A stretch of DNA of 64,000 nucleotides. Source: Euonymus europaeus (lineage: Eukaryota; Streptophyta; Magnoliopsida; Celastrales; Celastraceae). Of the stretch, positions 1-12,062 are shown in pieces (position 1 is the stretch's first letter; each line of letters begins with the position of its first letter). The translations under genes and the position numbers were made by a program. Under the pieces are notes generated by a model that saw only the letters and a list, made by a program, of their open reading frames with translations, had not been told where the DNA came from and did not search any database. The stretch is taken from the NCBI GenBank assembly GCA_963580455.1, contig OY756970.1:5022001-5086000 (forward strand), written 5' to 3'.

Positions 1-2247
1 TATTAGTCCATTCAATAAAAGCATGTATTTATCTTTTGCAGTAAATAATAAGGATTTCTAACCCAATTTTTTAAAAAGAAAAATTAAATTATGGGTCTTT
101 TTGTTGCCTTAAAATTTTAAATAACCCAATCAAACATAAAATCTAGAGTAAATTTGAAGACAAAAGAAAATATTGACATGTCGGGCATGTCCTGAAATCT
201 TTTCCTCCCTTGGATTATAAATTTCTTGTTTTAATTGGATGTTTTTTTTTTTTGAAAGGTTTTAATTGGATGTTGTTTCAGGATACATGTTTCTTTTATG
301 TTGGGCGTTGGAATTATTTATGGCATCTTAATGAAAAAAATTTTCAATAGCGCGGCTATCATTATACATTGTTAATAACTAGTGTTTAGCCCGTGACTAA
401 TTGCTTGTATATTCATCTTAACATAAGAATTATTTTTTTAGACAATTGTCGGTATGAGATTATTGTGAGTGTTATGTTTTGTATTTTAATAGAGTCAACA
501 TGGGGTACAAAATGTTGTTTTTATCTACGATTGGGAAAATAAATTACAGTTACAGACATTCTTCCGTTCAATTGCTTGAAAGTATATATACATATTTTTT
601 GCGTTTTGTTGCATGTATTGTGTGAGTTGTTGGTTAGTCGCAAACAAAACTTTTTAACCAACTAAATCCCAATCCAATCCAATTTGTAACTAAGAAAGTA
701 ACACAATGGAGAGCTATAGAGGCATCATATTTTTTTTTAGAGTTTATGATTATAGTATTTTTCGCTAGAGAGTTATTATACTAAACATTTGTTCTACTCA
801 TGAATATTTTTAGAGTTTAGATTTTAAACAAATTATTCTGGATGGCTAAAGTTAGAAACTCATTTGAAGATCTCATAGAAGAATTCCTCTATCTCTCTAT
901 TTATTATACAATTTAAATATTGTTACCCTAATTCATGTGAAAACTCGATGATCAAATAATTTATGATAATAGAATATTTATTTGATTTGTATAAAAAAAA
1001 TTATTGTCATGAATATACTCAATGAATAATATATTACGGTATTAATTACTTCAAATATAAACAGTCATAGAAAACTCTATTTGTAATACAATTATGGAAA
1101 AATGAAAGTTAAATACATTAATTTTTTCGTGAATATGAATAACAAATTCATTATTGCGAAGTACCATTAATTGTAATTTATATATATAAATATTATACTT
1201 CAAAGAAGAATAGACATTCACAAAGGAGAAAAGAGGCATGTAGTTGTAAATTGGAGTGTTTTTTTTTTAATTATTGGAAGAAAGGAATGAGTTGGATGAC
1301 GTGGCCTCATAAAAATCGTGTATTGTGCATAAATTTAGGGGAGAGATGTTGGAAGATAAATCGGAGTGAGAAGTTCAATGAATTGATGTGCAAACTCTTT
1401 AATCTCTCATTTATATCTTTAACTATAATAAAAGGTAGATCAAAAATTAATTCAAATTGACAGATGGCGTTGTTATGGTAATCCTACGTGTCATCATAGT
1501 GTTTAACTAAGAAAGTGTTTCAGGAATTATAGAGTATATAGATATCTCAGCCATTAATTAGTTTTTAGTTTCAAGTTGCATATAAAAATTTGTTATTAAT
1601 TATACTGTATTTAATTGTGACACTCAAATTATTTGGTCTGTACCTTTGCACCTCTATTTGTTGTTAAAATAATCTTGTGCAGTGAATGTTTGTGGTTGCT
1701 AGTCCTAAGTTATTTGTTAATTATTTCAAGAATTTATTTCATTCTCTCATCTATGAGCCCATTCAAATATTCCATCTTATTTTTATGGCCTTGCATATAT
1801 GTGGGGATGTATGGGTCTGTTTTAGAATTGAAAATGTGTTAGTCTTGGTGATTTTTTTTGGCAGCATGCTTGTGCTGTGGTTAATTTGATCATGGTGATT
1901 TTGTTTGGCAGCATGCTTGTGCTCATTGTTAATTTGGTATTGCATGAATTTTTTTGGTAGAATGGCCAAGCTCATGGTTAATTTGGCAACAAGATTTTCT
2001 TTCCAGCAATGGTTGTGCTCATGTTACTTAATGTTATCACATATGTTTGAGTAATATGATTTCATTTGCTTTTTGTAGATATGTTTGAGTAATAAGATTT
2101 TATTTGCTTTTTGTAGGAAAAAAAATGCATACTCAATTTACATACTCATTGTTGGAATCAAAAAGTTAAACCTAGTATGCAAAGAACTATTCAAGGTATG
2201 CAAATGAAAATATGCATACCCAAAATACATATTCTTGTTGGAGTTGC
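1..2247 (-). repeat. Segmental duplication, NAC upstream segment, copy A
   Basis: Near-identical direct copy of 62002-63083; the first part also matches 32823-33265, and a piece matches 51360-51590 in inverse orientation. In the complete copy at 61.5-63.1 kb this segment lies upstream of a minus-strand NAC gene, so the window edge probably cuts just upstream of another NAC gene to the left (inference). The copy is longer than its partner because of a Helitron at 379-1542. It contains small internal repeats, such as a duplicated unit ending in a tttgctttttgtag motif near 2041-2117. Short open frames here are not convincing genes. Confidence 0.85.
379..1542 (-). mobile_element. Non-autonomous Helitron, 1164 bp
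   Basis: On the minus strand the element begins with TCTATATACTCTATAATTCC and ends with a GGGCTAAACACTAG tail, matching the Helitron rules of a 5' TC and a 3' CTRR end preceded by a GC-rich stretch. It sits precisely between A378 and T1543 without target duplication. Two sister copies of the flanking DNA (near 33172-33183 and 62388-62400) are uninterrupted at this point, so both element ends are fixed by comparison. The 3' hairpin is weak, about 4 bp of stem. No Rep/helicase coding sequence is present, so it must have been mobilised in trans. The two short frames inside look like chance. Confidence 0.85.
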
Positions 2248-4950
2248 TCATTCAAACAACATATATATGTCCAATTAATAGAGATTTTAGACCTATATAT
2301 GTTCGGACTTGGGAGTATGCTAATTCAAAAAACACATAGATATTCAATTGAGTGAGATTTTGGTAGCAGTGAGTTCGATATCATCATACTCGACGTTGTC
2401 CAGGAATGTCGTTTATCGGTCTTTGAGGAAGACACATCACGCATTTGCAGTGAACTTTTCTATTGTGATTGAATCAGTAAGCGGATACTTCCTTGCCAGC
2501 CTTAGCACTTTTTCCCTCCTCACCTCAAGAAATTCTGTTTGAAGACCTTGCCTTTCAGTCAGCCATTCCCTCTAGCTATTTGATGCAGTGTAGCCTTTCG
2601 AGCAGCCTAATAAGTAAACTCTTGAGTATTTCTTGTATGAAGGTAATGATGACGAGTGTTATGTATGCTTTTATTTCACTGTGGCAACCAGTATGATACC
2701 AAGTGACAAAAGGCATGGCATACAAAGCAGTTTAAATGGCACGAAGGATATCTTTTGCATAGGTATCTTGATTATCTATAAAACCATTGTCAATTCAACA
2801 AGTACCAACAGACTTGCATATCCTAGGGATCAATGAAAGTGGTTCACATTTGGAATTGAAGTATGGAATAGTGAGCACCCCGTTGCAATTTATACCACGA
2901 TATTTCTGCCATAAGTGAATGTTTTAATAAGCTTAGCGGGAGTCGTCCTCTTTTATTCAAAAAAAAAATCACATGTGGATCGATTTTTCACACTATCACT
3001 ATATTAAATTGATCAAAAGGGAGGTTTTTCGTTTTTATCTCAATAAAATATATATACTAGATAGTTTACCTGAATAACTCGTGAATAGATCAAAACTATT
3101 CTGAAAAATATAATGAGTTGTGTTTGACAATGTGGTTGTTTTCCGTTTCAATATAATGATATTAATTAACGATATTTATGATATATGAAGGTATTTGAGA
3201 AGAAAAAACTATATCATCAAGAAGAAAAGGATATATAATTTAATTTAATTGAAAATAAAATAAATAGATAATTCATAATTGTATTTTCTCTCTCTTATAT
3301 CCTAGGTGGCTTATTGTGATGCATTTTATAGATAGATAATAATAAGCTAAATCACTACTCATGATGGTGTTGTCAAATTCTTTAGTAGATCACTATGGTA
3401 TTATTAGGAGAGGCAAACGGTTACATGTAAACTATCCACTAACAATTAAGTTAAAAATTGAATCCATTGTTGATTAATTTGTATTGTTTTTAGATTTATT
3501 CTTAATGAGTACCTTTTAGTCTTACCCAATGGTTTTGTAATTTGTATTTTATATTGTCATTTCATCTCCCACATAATAACAACCAATTAAGTTAAGACAT
3601 ACCCAAAAAAAAAAAACCAATTAAGTTAAGACATATCACTATATATATATACATCTATTCGAGTTTCTATTAGTGGTGATCGATTTTGCAACTATGTCTT
3701 GACAATTACAGTTCCAAACATAAAAAAAAATGCAGGTGTTCATTTTTTTTCTTTTTTTTTTCAACATAAGCTGAGGTCAAGCAGCTATGAAAGCTAGCAC
3801 AAGGAAAATCTCAGTGGATTATTGAAGGTGCGTCATATGATAAAATATAGGTTATGTACTGTTACTACACAAACGAACGAGATCACTGGAATGCATGGGG
3901 AATAGACCTTAATGATTGGGGAGGGGATAAAAATTACACTTGCATTCAATGTACCTGTAGTACCCGATTTTTGTCCGGATAAGACTTATTTGGTCATATA
4001 AAAAAATTGTTGTTTAAAAATAAATAAAATGAGTATGGAAAAACCCAAGTATATTGGCAAACCAACTTCACACTGCATCTTTACCCTCCAAATATTGACC
4101 GACTTTCTTTCATTGGCGATAATATAATCCACAGCCCTTCTCTCTACTTCACCGGCCATTCTATCTTATCATCACTAGCCCGAGTTCTCTTCAAACATAT
4201 GTATTTTGTTATGGTGTTATATATGATACGTGTAAATACTTTGCATGAGATAACTGTGAGGTGTACATCTATGTGAATGTCTATATATATATATATATAT
4301 TATAGGTATATGTATATTTCGATATATGGGTAGTGGTGCTGTGTATGTACGGTTGATATTAATAAATGTGTATGTGATGGCGTGTATGTATATTGTGTGT
4401 TCATATGTTTGGATTTGATAGATCGTTAGTTGGCCCTTAGCAGGTTACCGAATTAAATACCAAAAGTTGGTATTCTTAGCGATAGTCCAATACCATAAGT
4501 TGGTGTTTTTTTTTTTAAACCTACCAAAAGTTGGTAACGTTAGTGATAAATAAACCATTTATTTTCGATGTTCTACAAATAATTGGTTTTTTTTTCCTTT
4601 TTTTAATAAAATTAATTTATTTTTTCCTTATGGTCAATAGTTCACCCAAACTTTTCCTTTAAAATTTTTTCAAAAAAACTATCATAAGTTGACAGTGTTT
4701 CAAAAATCAAATTTCTTTTAAAACTATCATAAGTTGATAGTGTTTTACAAAACCTTTTTTTATTATTTATTTAAAATGGGCAATATTTTCCCACACAAAA
4801 ATAACTTTGCTACTCATCTAAAATTATTTCATGTTTCTTTCATAGAAATTATTTGAATTAAAGATGAGACGCCAATTTTAAAACAAATTATATCATTTTT
4901 TTTACCACATCTTGCAAACAACAAGTTTTTGTAGGGTAGTCATCTAATTA
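2248..4950. other. Intergenic, no gene recognised
   Basis: I see no supported coding gene. The 2340-2840 stretch has short overlapping open frames but no recognisable domain. A LINE-like 3' tail (cataagtgaatgttttaataa followed by an A-run) ends near 2970. A (TA)n microsatellite lies near 4283-4302. Around 4445-4750 a short motif (ataagttg / aaaagttggta) recurs several times, a small decayed repeat. Confidence 0.5.
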
Positions 4951-4954
4951 ATAA

Positions 4955-5190
4955 GGTAACTGTTTTCGAACAGGTGTTATGGGGTGCTAATACCTTCCCC
5001 ATGCTCAATCGACCCCCGTTCCCTTTTTCTCTGGTTCGCAGGTTTTCTTTGGTGTCCAATTGCACCTTAAATCAATTGGTGGCGACTCTCGAGTTTTTGT
5101 TTTATATATTTTTGTGTTTTGAGATAATATTATTTCGCAAGAATATTTCACCGATCTGTGTCGTGACCCCGGTTGCGACAGTACCATTGA
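4955..5190 (+). repeat. Relic resembling a Tat/Ogre Ty3-Gypsy LTR-leader junction
   Basis: The order of motifs (gctaataccttcccca, then caattgcacctta, then ggtggcgactc, then ggttgcgaca) is one I associate with the LTR end and arginine-tRNA primer site of large Tat/Ogre Gypsy elements. A similar, more degraded block lies at 59490-59655. No gag or pol follows. Family assignment rests on recalled motif order, not on alignment. Confidence 0.4.
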
Positions 5191-6169
5191 CATTGAGACA
5201 TTCAATCTACATTATTGTTTGGTTTAAGATGTGAAATCCATTATTTGCATTGTCCTTTGTACTTTATTTTTTCATCACAATTGTGGATATTTCTGTCATG
5301 TTTCAATGAATAAAATCGTAATCTGCTTTGGTATAATTTAAAGTGTCACCAAAACTTACATGGTGCATTTTTTTTTTTACGGTAGTACTAGTTGTATATA
5401 AGAATTGATATTCATAATGTACATAATACACATGGCATTCCAAGTTGGCAATGTAGTCAGACTTTTGAAACTTTGAAATTTCAAAAGGTGATAATTATTA
5501 TACTTTCAACCGTCGTACGGTAACTCTAGTTACCGGCACATTTTCCGACAAAAAAGAAACAAAGATTCAAAAGTTTAACCAGACCGACATTGGACTTAAA
5601 AAACACCTTCCGGAAGCTATGGAAAATCTTTTGTTTTTTGCCCACTGTTTCTCCACCGGTGATTGCTATTCTCTCCGAGAACAGAGTAATCGCGTTTGAG
5701 GTGGAAACTGTGTCATTTCATGTAGACCTGCATCAAAGGTATATTGTAATCGTTTAAAGCATTTCGCGTTTGGTTATCCCATGCTTGATTCTGTGCTTGT
5801 TTTTGTGAGGACAGTAAGAGGTTTACATCAAATGTGCAAAACATTGTGGTATGGGAATGTATTGTGATGTCTATAACATCGTATATGTATTTAAATTGTA
5901 ATCTGGGTGGATGTTTTTTCATAGTTACATTTGGGTGTTGTTATTGAGTTGTGGATGTAATTGCGAATGTGCTATGTTTGAAATAGTTATAGATAAAGAT
6001 ATTATTACACTGCAATCCTTGATCATGGTGTGTTTTTTATTCTGTGTATTTACCAGTTTGATGATGGAAAATCATTTTCTTGGGTTTAATAGTTATAATG
6101 TTTAACGCTGTGAGGTCGGAGCGCAGTAATAATTACACTTAATTTTTTAAATTTCTCTATATTGAAATG
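5191..6169. other. Intergenic, no gene recognised
   Basis: AT-rich DNA with no supported gene. The short frames at 5713-5922 and 5911-6105 lack domains. Homology to the right palindrome arm starts at about 6170-6180. Confidence 0.4.
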
Positions 6170-6602
6170 CACTGTCATGATGTTAAAACATTATGTTGGT
6201 AATAAAATTCAATTGTTATTTTAGGGGGTTGTGGTTTTTCAGCATTACATTCTGATTCTGTGAAATTCATAAATTTAAATTTGATGACATTGTGGTTGTT
6301 GTTTGAAAGCTATCAAGCTTTTCGAATGTCGCTATTTACATTGTTTACTTAATTGCTTGATGGAGTTGGGTTGGGTTGAATTTAATTATTTCTTGATTTT
6401 TTATGGCAAATTACTGCACAAGTCTATTGACACTGGACAGCTTGGGTGATGACATTGTCCCTTATTTGCTATAATATTGAATGTTTATCATGTTATTACG
6501 TTGGGGTACAATTTATTGTAGTGTGTTCTAGTTGTTGTTGCATTGCAAAACTTGATATTGTTATGGTCATCAAAATTTTAATGTAATAAACCATAATTGC
6601 AG

Positions 6603-6851
6603 ATGACAAAAGATAGTTCAACTCGATCTTAAAGGCGTTTGAGGTCTTCGTCGAAAGTGAAACCTAAGACGTCGAAAAAGGCGAGCAAGAAGCCGAACGA
6701 AATGCAATTCAAATCTAATTTGGCAGCTATCAAGACTGTGTTAGAAAGTATGAAGTTGACAGAGAAGCATAAGGAATGTTTTAAGAAAACTCCATTTTGT
6801 ATATTAGTAAACTCAAAAGTCAATGGAATAATGCTTTGCAAATATCAGTAA
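6603..6851 (+). pseudogene. Gene fragment, lysine-rich small protein, left-arm copy (broken)
   Basis: An 82-codon frame follows an acceptor-like ttgcag. It encodes a basic N-terminus and a segment (LTEKHKECFKKTPF) that loosely resembles the conserved start of plant transposon-associated Ulp1-type proteins; that link is weak. In this copy the tenth codon is TAA, while the right-arm copy (30668-30916, minus) has a lysine codon. It probably derives from one exon of a longer captured or transposon gene. Function unknown. Confidence 0.45.
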
Positions 6852-8440
6852 CAAAACACAAATGGCATAAAGATTTGAAAAAAATAATTCATACAATGGA
6901 ACAAAAAGATACACATTTAAATACATTGCAAACACACACTTATTGCTACCTTCAAGTGCAACTTGAATTTAATTGAAAATAAAATAATAATAATATGATA
7001 TCCATACACAATTAATTACATTGTAACATTTAATTACTTCAGCACAAACAATTACATCGGCATTACTTAAATATCACCTCTTGGATAAAACCTATGAAAT
7101 TTCTAGACAACATAAATGAAACAGCGATTTCCTTACAACAAATAAAAAAACCCATTAAATTTCACCTCAAAGCTCGAACAACTGTAAAAGACCGACACCC
7201 AAAACTTCTGACAAAAATCCCGAAACCGACACCCAAAACGAGGCATGTTGGAGCATATCAAGAGAAAAACTTTATGTTAATTACGCAGATAAGAACACAA
7301 AAAATTTCATAAAACCCAACCAGACGTCATCGATCAACACCCCGTATACATACCATGACAACGATGACTCTGACTCGCCTACAATTCCTTCCATTTCGAA
7401 CACCACTTGTAGGTCAAATATCAAAGTAAATGAAAAATGATACTAAAAACAATTGAAATGACACTAACTAAGAGAGAGAAAATGTTGAGTTAAGACAAAC
7501 AAAAAGACAAGCGGGAATCTCCATGTCAATAGGCGGGAATTAGGGAAACACACAAGAAGACAAAAAAAATTTGTCTCCCAAAAAATCTATGTGGCATTGA
7601 CAATCAACATGCCACATACATTATGTAGTTTATGTATATAACTTATTATGGATGATTGTCTTTTCTTTACCACATCTTATAATGGTTTTAATGCTTCGAT
7701 TTTGTACCACTATGACAATTGAAAATAGTCAGCCAATAAGTTGTCAGTCAAACCATATGCATATATCAATTATATATATAATATAATATATAGTCATAAT
7801 AATTGATAACATACATGACAATCAAACTTTTTGTAAACGTGTATATATATATATATATTAATTTATAATTTTTATTCAAAGCACCATAATAATCTACACA
7901 AGATAAATCCATAATTAAAACCAATTTAATCATGAATACGGGAACCAAACGAACCGGCTCCGATACCAATGTAGGAAAATTAACAGAAAGAAATTCCTGG
8001 AGAAAATAATATGAAATCCTAATTTTAATTTTAGGGCCTTCCTTTAATAGTTCAGGGAAATAGAAATTGGGACCTTCTATATGGGTTTGCACTTAAAACC
8101 GAGGATTAGGCTTTGGCACTCTTACTGTCTCACAGGTATAATACTTTTGTTGTTCTAATTTTTCTTTATTTGGTTTTCCTGCGTTCGTTTGAGTGAAGTA
8201 AAGGGGGTCATTGGGAGCAATAAAATCATCTGCATAGCCAAAACTATTGCACTGAAGCTCTTCTTCTTCACGATGATAGACAAGTAAACTGTTGTATTGA
8301 ACTCTTCTAATTGGTCCAAATTGGTCATTTTTCCAGGTAAGGATGTTGTTGCAGTCAGTAGTCCTATTGGGTGTTTATATTTGACAATCTGCTATAATTT
8401 TAGGTCCGGGAGCTCCACTAGCAGTTCAGGTTCCAACATA
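6852..8440. other. Arm sequence without a gene; possible LTR end
   Basis: No supported gene. On the minus strand, 8439 to 7970 begins TGTTGGAACC and ends CCTACA, followed one base later by TGGTATCGGAGCC, which resembles the initiator-Met-tRNA primer site of Copia elements. A decayed LTR of about 470 bp is therefore possible. The primer-site side is missing from the right arm. A frame at 7766-8092 runs through this putative LTR and leader and is probably not a gene. Confidence 0.3.
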
Positions 8441-9096
8441 AAGTACATGTGACAATGGGTCCTTAAGTTATGTAGTAGTACAATGAACCTTTCTTCCACT
8501 AATGATTTCATATTTTGTGACTGGTGAGGCGCATTGGGAGACACTTCCTTCGTGTAATGATCACAAAATTATTTCTACCCTCATGTGATGCAGGTAGTGA
8601 GACCACCCTTTCATTCATATTTCCTGGATAGGGGGATATGTATTCAAATTAATTATGTCTTTTGTTTCATCCTTTGCATTTCCCCACTTTCTGTCTTGCG
8701 AATTGATGATTGGTGTTTCTTATTTAAAATGTCGGGTTGAAGGAATTATTTGTTACTTCTTTGACCAAATTACTGGCTCAAGGAAACATTGAGATTGTTG
8801 GATGCAACTCTGTCAGTTTCCTTTTATCTATCATGTGTTGAAAGAATTGTCATGGGTAAAACTCATTCTGCTACATTATGTGTATGTGTTGGCTTATTTG
8901 TGGGACAGGAAGAGCAATTACAATAAAATGCAAATTTATGACAAAGTAGATATTCACTATTGATTTTATGAATCTGCTTTGACAATTCAATTAAATGTTT
9001 CTCATTAATCAAGTCTTAAACTTCTAATTAACACATTAAAAGATAATATACATGACATTGATCAAATGATAATGTGCACAATTAACCAGACAGACC

Positions 9097-9951
9097 CTAA
9101 AAACCATCCAAGATGGCCCACAGCTCTCCTTCATCAAATTCCAAGTATTGTTCTTCCTCCGCGGGTGTCAAATTGGAGGTTTGATTCCCTTGCAACACGT
9201 AGTAGTGGGTCGGTTCGGACCCATCAATCTGTAAGCATGAGTCTTCATCAGCCGGAGAAGCCATTCCTCCTTTTCTTTTCTTCGAAACAGAGACAGATGG
9301 TTGAGCATCCGAACAGGCCAACAGTTCTCCTTCATGGAATTCCAAGTATGGTTGTGAAGCCTCTGCCTCTGATGGTATCAAATTGGAGTGCGTCGGATTG
9401 GGCCCGTTGATTTGTACGGAGGACTTTTCATCAGTCGGAGGAGCCATTCTTCTTTTTACTTTCTTCGGAACTGAGACGGATGGTTTCGTGCAGATTTGGG
9501 TGTCGTGCCCGATTACACAGACAACCATGTGATCCACAAATTTTCCTCGTTCATTAACCGGAGCAAACTCGTGCATGGTCCACCGACCATGTTCATCATC
9601 AGAACCAGAACCAGAACCTTTGTCAATCTTGAAATAGAAGTATCGATCAATTCCAATCACATTCCCCAAACGATCCTTCACCTCGCTGTTGTTCTGTCCC
9701 ATCCAGGTGCCAGATCCGACCCTTCTCTGGACCCGTTTTCCAGTTCTCTTTAAACCAGTAAATACATAAAAGAGGGACTGCTCACCGTAATCTAACAGAT
9801 TCCATGGTTCGTTCGCGTAGAGGTCGACATCCACTATGAAAGGGCCGAAGAATTCGCCCATCTGCCTTCGCGGGAGATAATAGCGGAGGAGCTCCTCTGC
9901 AGTGGGAGTGAAGCGGAAGCCTGGAGGCAGAGAATTCAAGTTGTTCGCCAT
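9097..9951 (-). CDS. NAC-domain transcription factor NAC1, 284 aa
   Basis: Nuclear DNA-binding regulator by family. The NAC domain covers residues about 8-150: subdomain A with LPPGFRFTPTAEELL (8-22), B with VDVDLYANEPW (40-50), C with RRVGSGTW (76-83), D with RYFYFK and WTMHEF (103-108, 124-129). C and D diverge from the usual consensus. The C-terminal part holds two units of a repeat built on SVSxKK basic clusters and YLEFxEGEL acidic motifs (about 156-216 and 217-284). The basic clusters (KKVKRR, KKRK) may be nuclear localisation signals. The frame stays open upstream to an ATG at 10071, but that ATG lies beyond the TATA box, so the MANNLN start is preferred. There are no introns, whereas most plant NAC genes have two. 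The protein is identical to NAC2. Confidence 0.9.
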   Translation of the reverse strand: MANNLNSLPPGFRFTPTAEELLRYYLPRRQMGEFFGPFIVDVDLYANEPWNLLDYGEQSLFYVFTGLKRTGKRVQRRVGSGTWMGQNNSEVKDRLGNVIGIDRYFYFKIDKGSGSGSDDEHGRWTMHEFAPVNERGKFVDHMVVCVIGHDTQICTKPSVSVPKKVKRRMAPPTDEKSSVQINGPNPTHSNLIPSEAEASQPYLEFHEGELLACSDAQPSVSVSKKRKGGMASPADEDSCLQIDGSEPTHYYVLQGNQTSNLTPAEEEQYLEFDEGELWAILDGF

Positions 9952-10030
9952 CGATTTTGGAAGCTGCTTCTTCAGACGCGCCAAATCACTTTCCTTTTTT
10001 TGCTGACAAAACGAGAGAGTGACCGTTGTG

Positions 10031-10044
10031 CCGTATTTATACGG
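10031..10044 (-). promoter_or_regulatory. NAC1 TATA box, palindromic
   Basis: Reads ccgtataaatacgg on the coding strand: a TATAAATA core inside a near-perfect palindrome, about 80-90 bases upstream of the ATG at 9951. Positioning suits a plant core promoter. It is conserved in NAC2 (26712-26725) and as ccgtataaatatgg in NAC3. Confidence 0.65.
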
Positions 10045-10371
10045 AAAGAGGTACAAATACGATTTGCACATAATCTTATCAATTACAAAATCTTATACGG
10101 AAGGAAAGTTAAACTACAAACAGTTATGTGGGTCCCTTTTTTTTTGAAAAACGGTCAGAATAACCTTATCAGGCTTCCTTCAATTGGTATTTTTTCATTA
10201 GAAAACGACAAAGATATGGTCAGCTTTGTTCAATTTTGGAAATTTTGTTCCTTATAGTTATAGCAGATATTTCCACTGGATAATTGGATCAGCAACATAT
10301 CTCAAGTTGAAAAGACCAACAACATACATGGAATAAATTTTAAGTTTTGGTGTCAAATCAAATATGATATA

Positions 10372-10596
10372 CTCCCCCGTTCTATTTTAATTGTCTCTTT
10401 CACTTTTCCATACAGTTTAAGAAAATACTTAATTCTCTTTCAATTTCTCGTTTATACCCTTATTTATAATGTGCATAGTTGTTGAGGATAAAATGAAAAA
10501 AAGTGAAAAAAAAATAGCTTTCATTAATTGAAATAGACATGTATTTTGGGACATTCTAAAAAGAAATAAGGGACAATTAAAATGATACGGAAGGTG
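10372..10596. mobile_element. Stowaway-like MITE (left arm)
   Basis: A 225-bp element with terminal inverted repeats of the form ctcccccgttctattttaat and matching inverted end (attaaaatgatacggaaggtg), flanked by TA at 10370-10371 and 10597-10598. It has the TA target and ctccctccgt-type ends of the Stowaway (Tc1/mariner) group and no coding capacity. The mirror copy is 26160-26384, and an orthologous copy lies in the upstream segment at 45495-45731, so insertion preceded those duplications. Confidence 0.75.
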
Positions 10597-11786
10597 TACT
10601 TGTATTTTAAAATTAGATTTCCAGTTTTAACCTTTAGTCTCTAATAAAGCACGGAGTTTCATACTTTCATATAATTTGTCATAATGCACTTTGAATTTTG
10701 GACTTTATAATACTGAATGTACTTGACACGCTTGCATGGTTTATGTTATTTTGACTTTTTTTATTTTTAAGATTTGACAATCTTTTACGTATGCTATTTT
10801 TTTATTCTGAGTATATAATTCGACTAAATATATTATTTTTATTTATTGTCGAGATGTTATATAGATTTTTGTTTTTAGTGTCGGCAAAATGTTTCGAGGC
10901 TTCTCTAAATTTTTTGACATTTCTATCAATATATCATTCTCAGCATCTGAAAATCTTGTTGCGTACGAATGTCCCTCCGTGTATGATGTGACTTTATAGT
11001 TATCCAATTCACAGACCACTATCATCTTTCAATCGTCAACTGCCTTCAGTTTCATTCCTTTAATTGAAAAAGGACAATCGCATTTTTTTTCTAGTCACTC
11101 TGATGGATGGTTTAGCTGGTGCATAAGTCTCACGACGTTCACAACGTAACGTCAGATACTCTCATTTTCTAAATAAACCACTTGTTGAGCTTTTGATAAC
11201 AACGCATGAGAGGTATTTTGCAACCACTCAATTAATCGGCCTCACGTGAATTGAATATCTATTAAGTTCATTATAAATAAAAATATTACTCAGACATATT
11301 TAACAAATATATTGCCACGTACATGAAACATGTCATATATGTGAAAATTCATTTGCAACATCAATATTTATTTTGTCTTCATTTTGTTCTACAACATCTT
11401 TCTTTTGTCCTTCATCTTCAATTGTAGGTGCGAAAGAAAAAAAATAAAAAAATCCTCCTACACAGAATTAAAAAAAATATTTTATTTATTCATAATCATC
11501 ATTTCTACGACATAAAAATTATTGATCAATAACATTGTACAAAAACTAATTTTATATTACAAAACATAACCATTAAATTAGTTTATTTCAATTTTAATAC
11601 CTCACTAGAATCGGAAAACACCCTTACATTAATAGACCACAATCGAAGATTATCCATCGCAGTAAATAATGTACTTTTAAAACTTGCTTCAAATCCACAT
11701 TACTCGATCACCCTGAAAATTTGAGAAACTGATCAATTGGAAATTTACGCACCCAGTGCACACTCCACTCTACAATGAAAGATTTT
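10597..11786. other. NAC1 upstream region, no gene
   Basis: No gene. The small open frames near 10791-11025 also occur in the mirror arm and, degraded, at 45034-45228, and show no domain. This block is the distal NAC upstream segment also found at 24970-26160, 44375-45490 and, in part, 63504-64000. Confidence 0.6.
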
Positions 11787-12062
11787 ATTTTTTTTTGATA
11801 AAAAGGGTTGTACCTCTGAAGTTTATTAATTGTCTCACTTATGGCGGAGGAATACCGTGGTTACATGAAACAAAATAAAACCAAAGGAAATTCACATATT
11901 AAAGTCTAGTACCAAAAGAACATCATCCTCCATTAAATTAAAAAATAAAATAAAATGAGATGGTTCTCCTGCACCACTAGAACAATGTCATCTATTTCTC
12001 ACCTCCTGGAATCACACCAAAACCTGAGACCAATAGCTTTCCATGCTAAATTCACTACCAAG
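11787..12062 (-). mobile_element. LINE-like 3' tail (left arm)
   Basis: On the minus strand the sequence ends gtacaaccctttttatcaaaaaaaaa, typical of the 3' end of a plant LINE or other retroposed transcript. No reverse transcriptase remains. Its other side abuts the CACTA terminus at 12063. The sister segment starting at 44375 lacks this tail, and 63885-64000 carries it. Confidence 0.45.

Noticed and set aside
1051..1460. Two small frames inside the Helitron
   Set aside because: No domain, AT-rich composition, and one on each strand. No Rep/helicase similarity.
10071..10072. NAC start at the upstream ATG (10071 in NAC1, 26685 in NAC2)
   Set aside because: That ATG lies upstream of the TATA box, the extra 40 residues are not family-like, and NAC3 lacks it. 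The MANNLN start is shared by all three.
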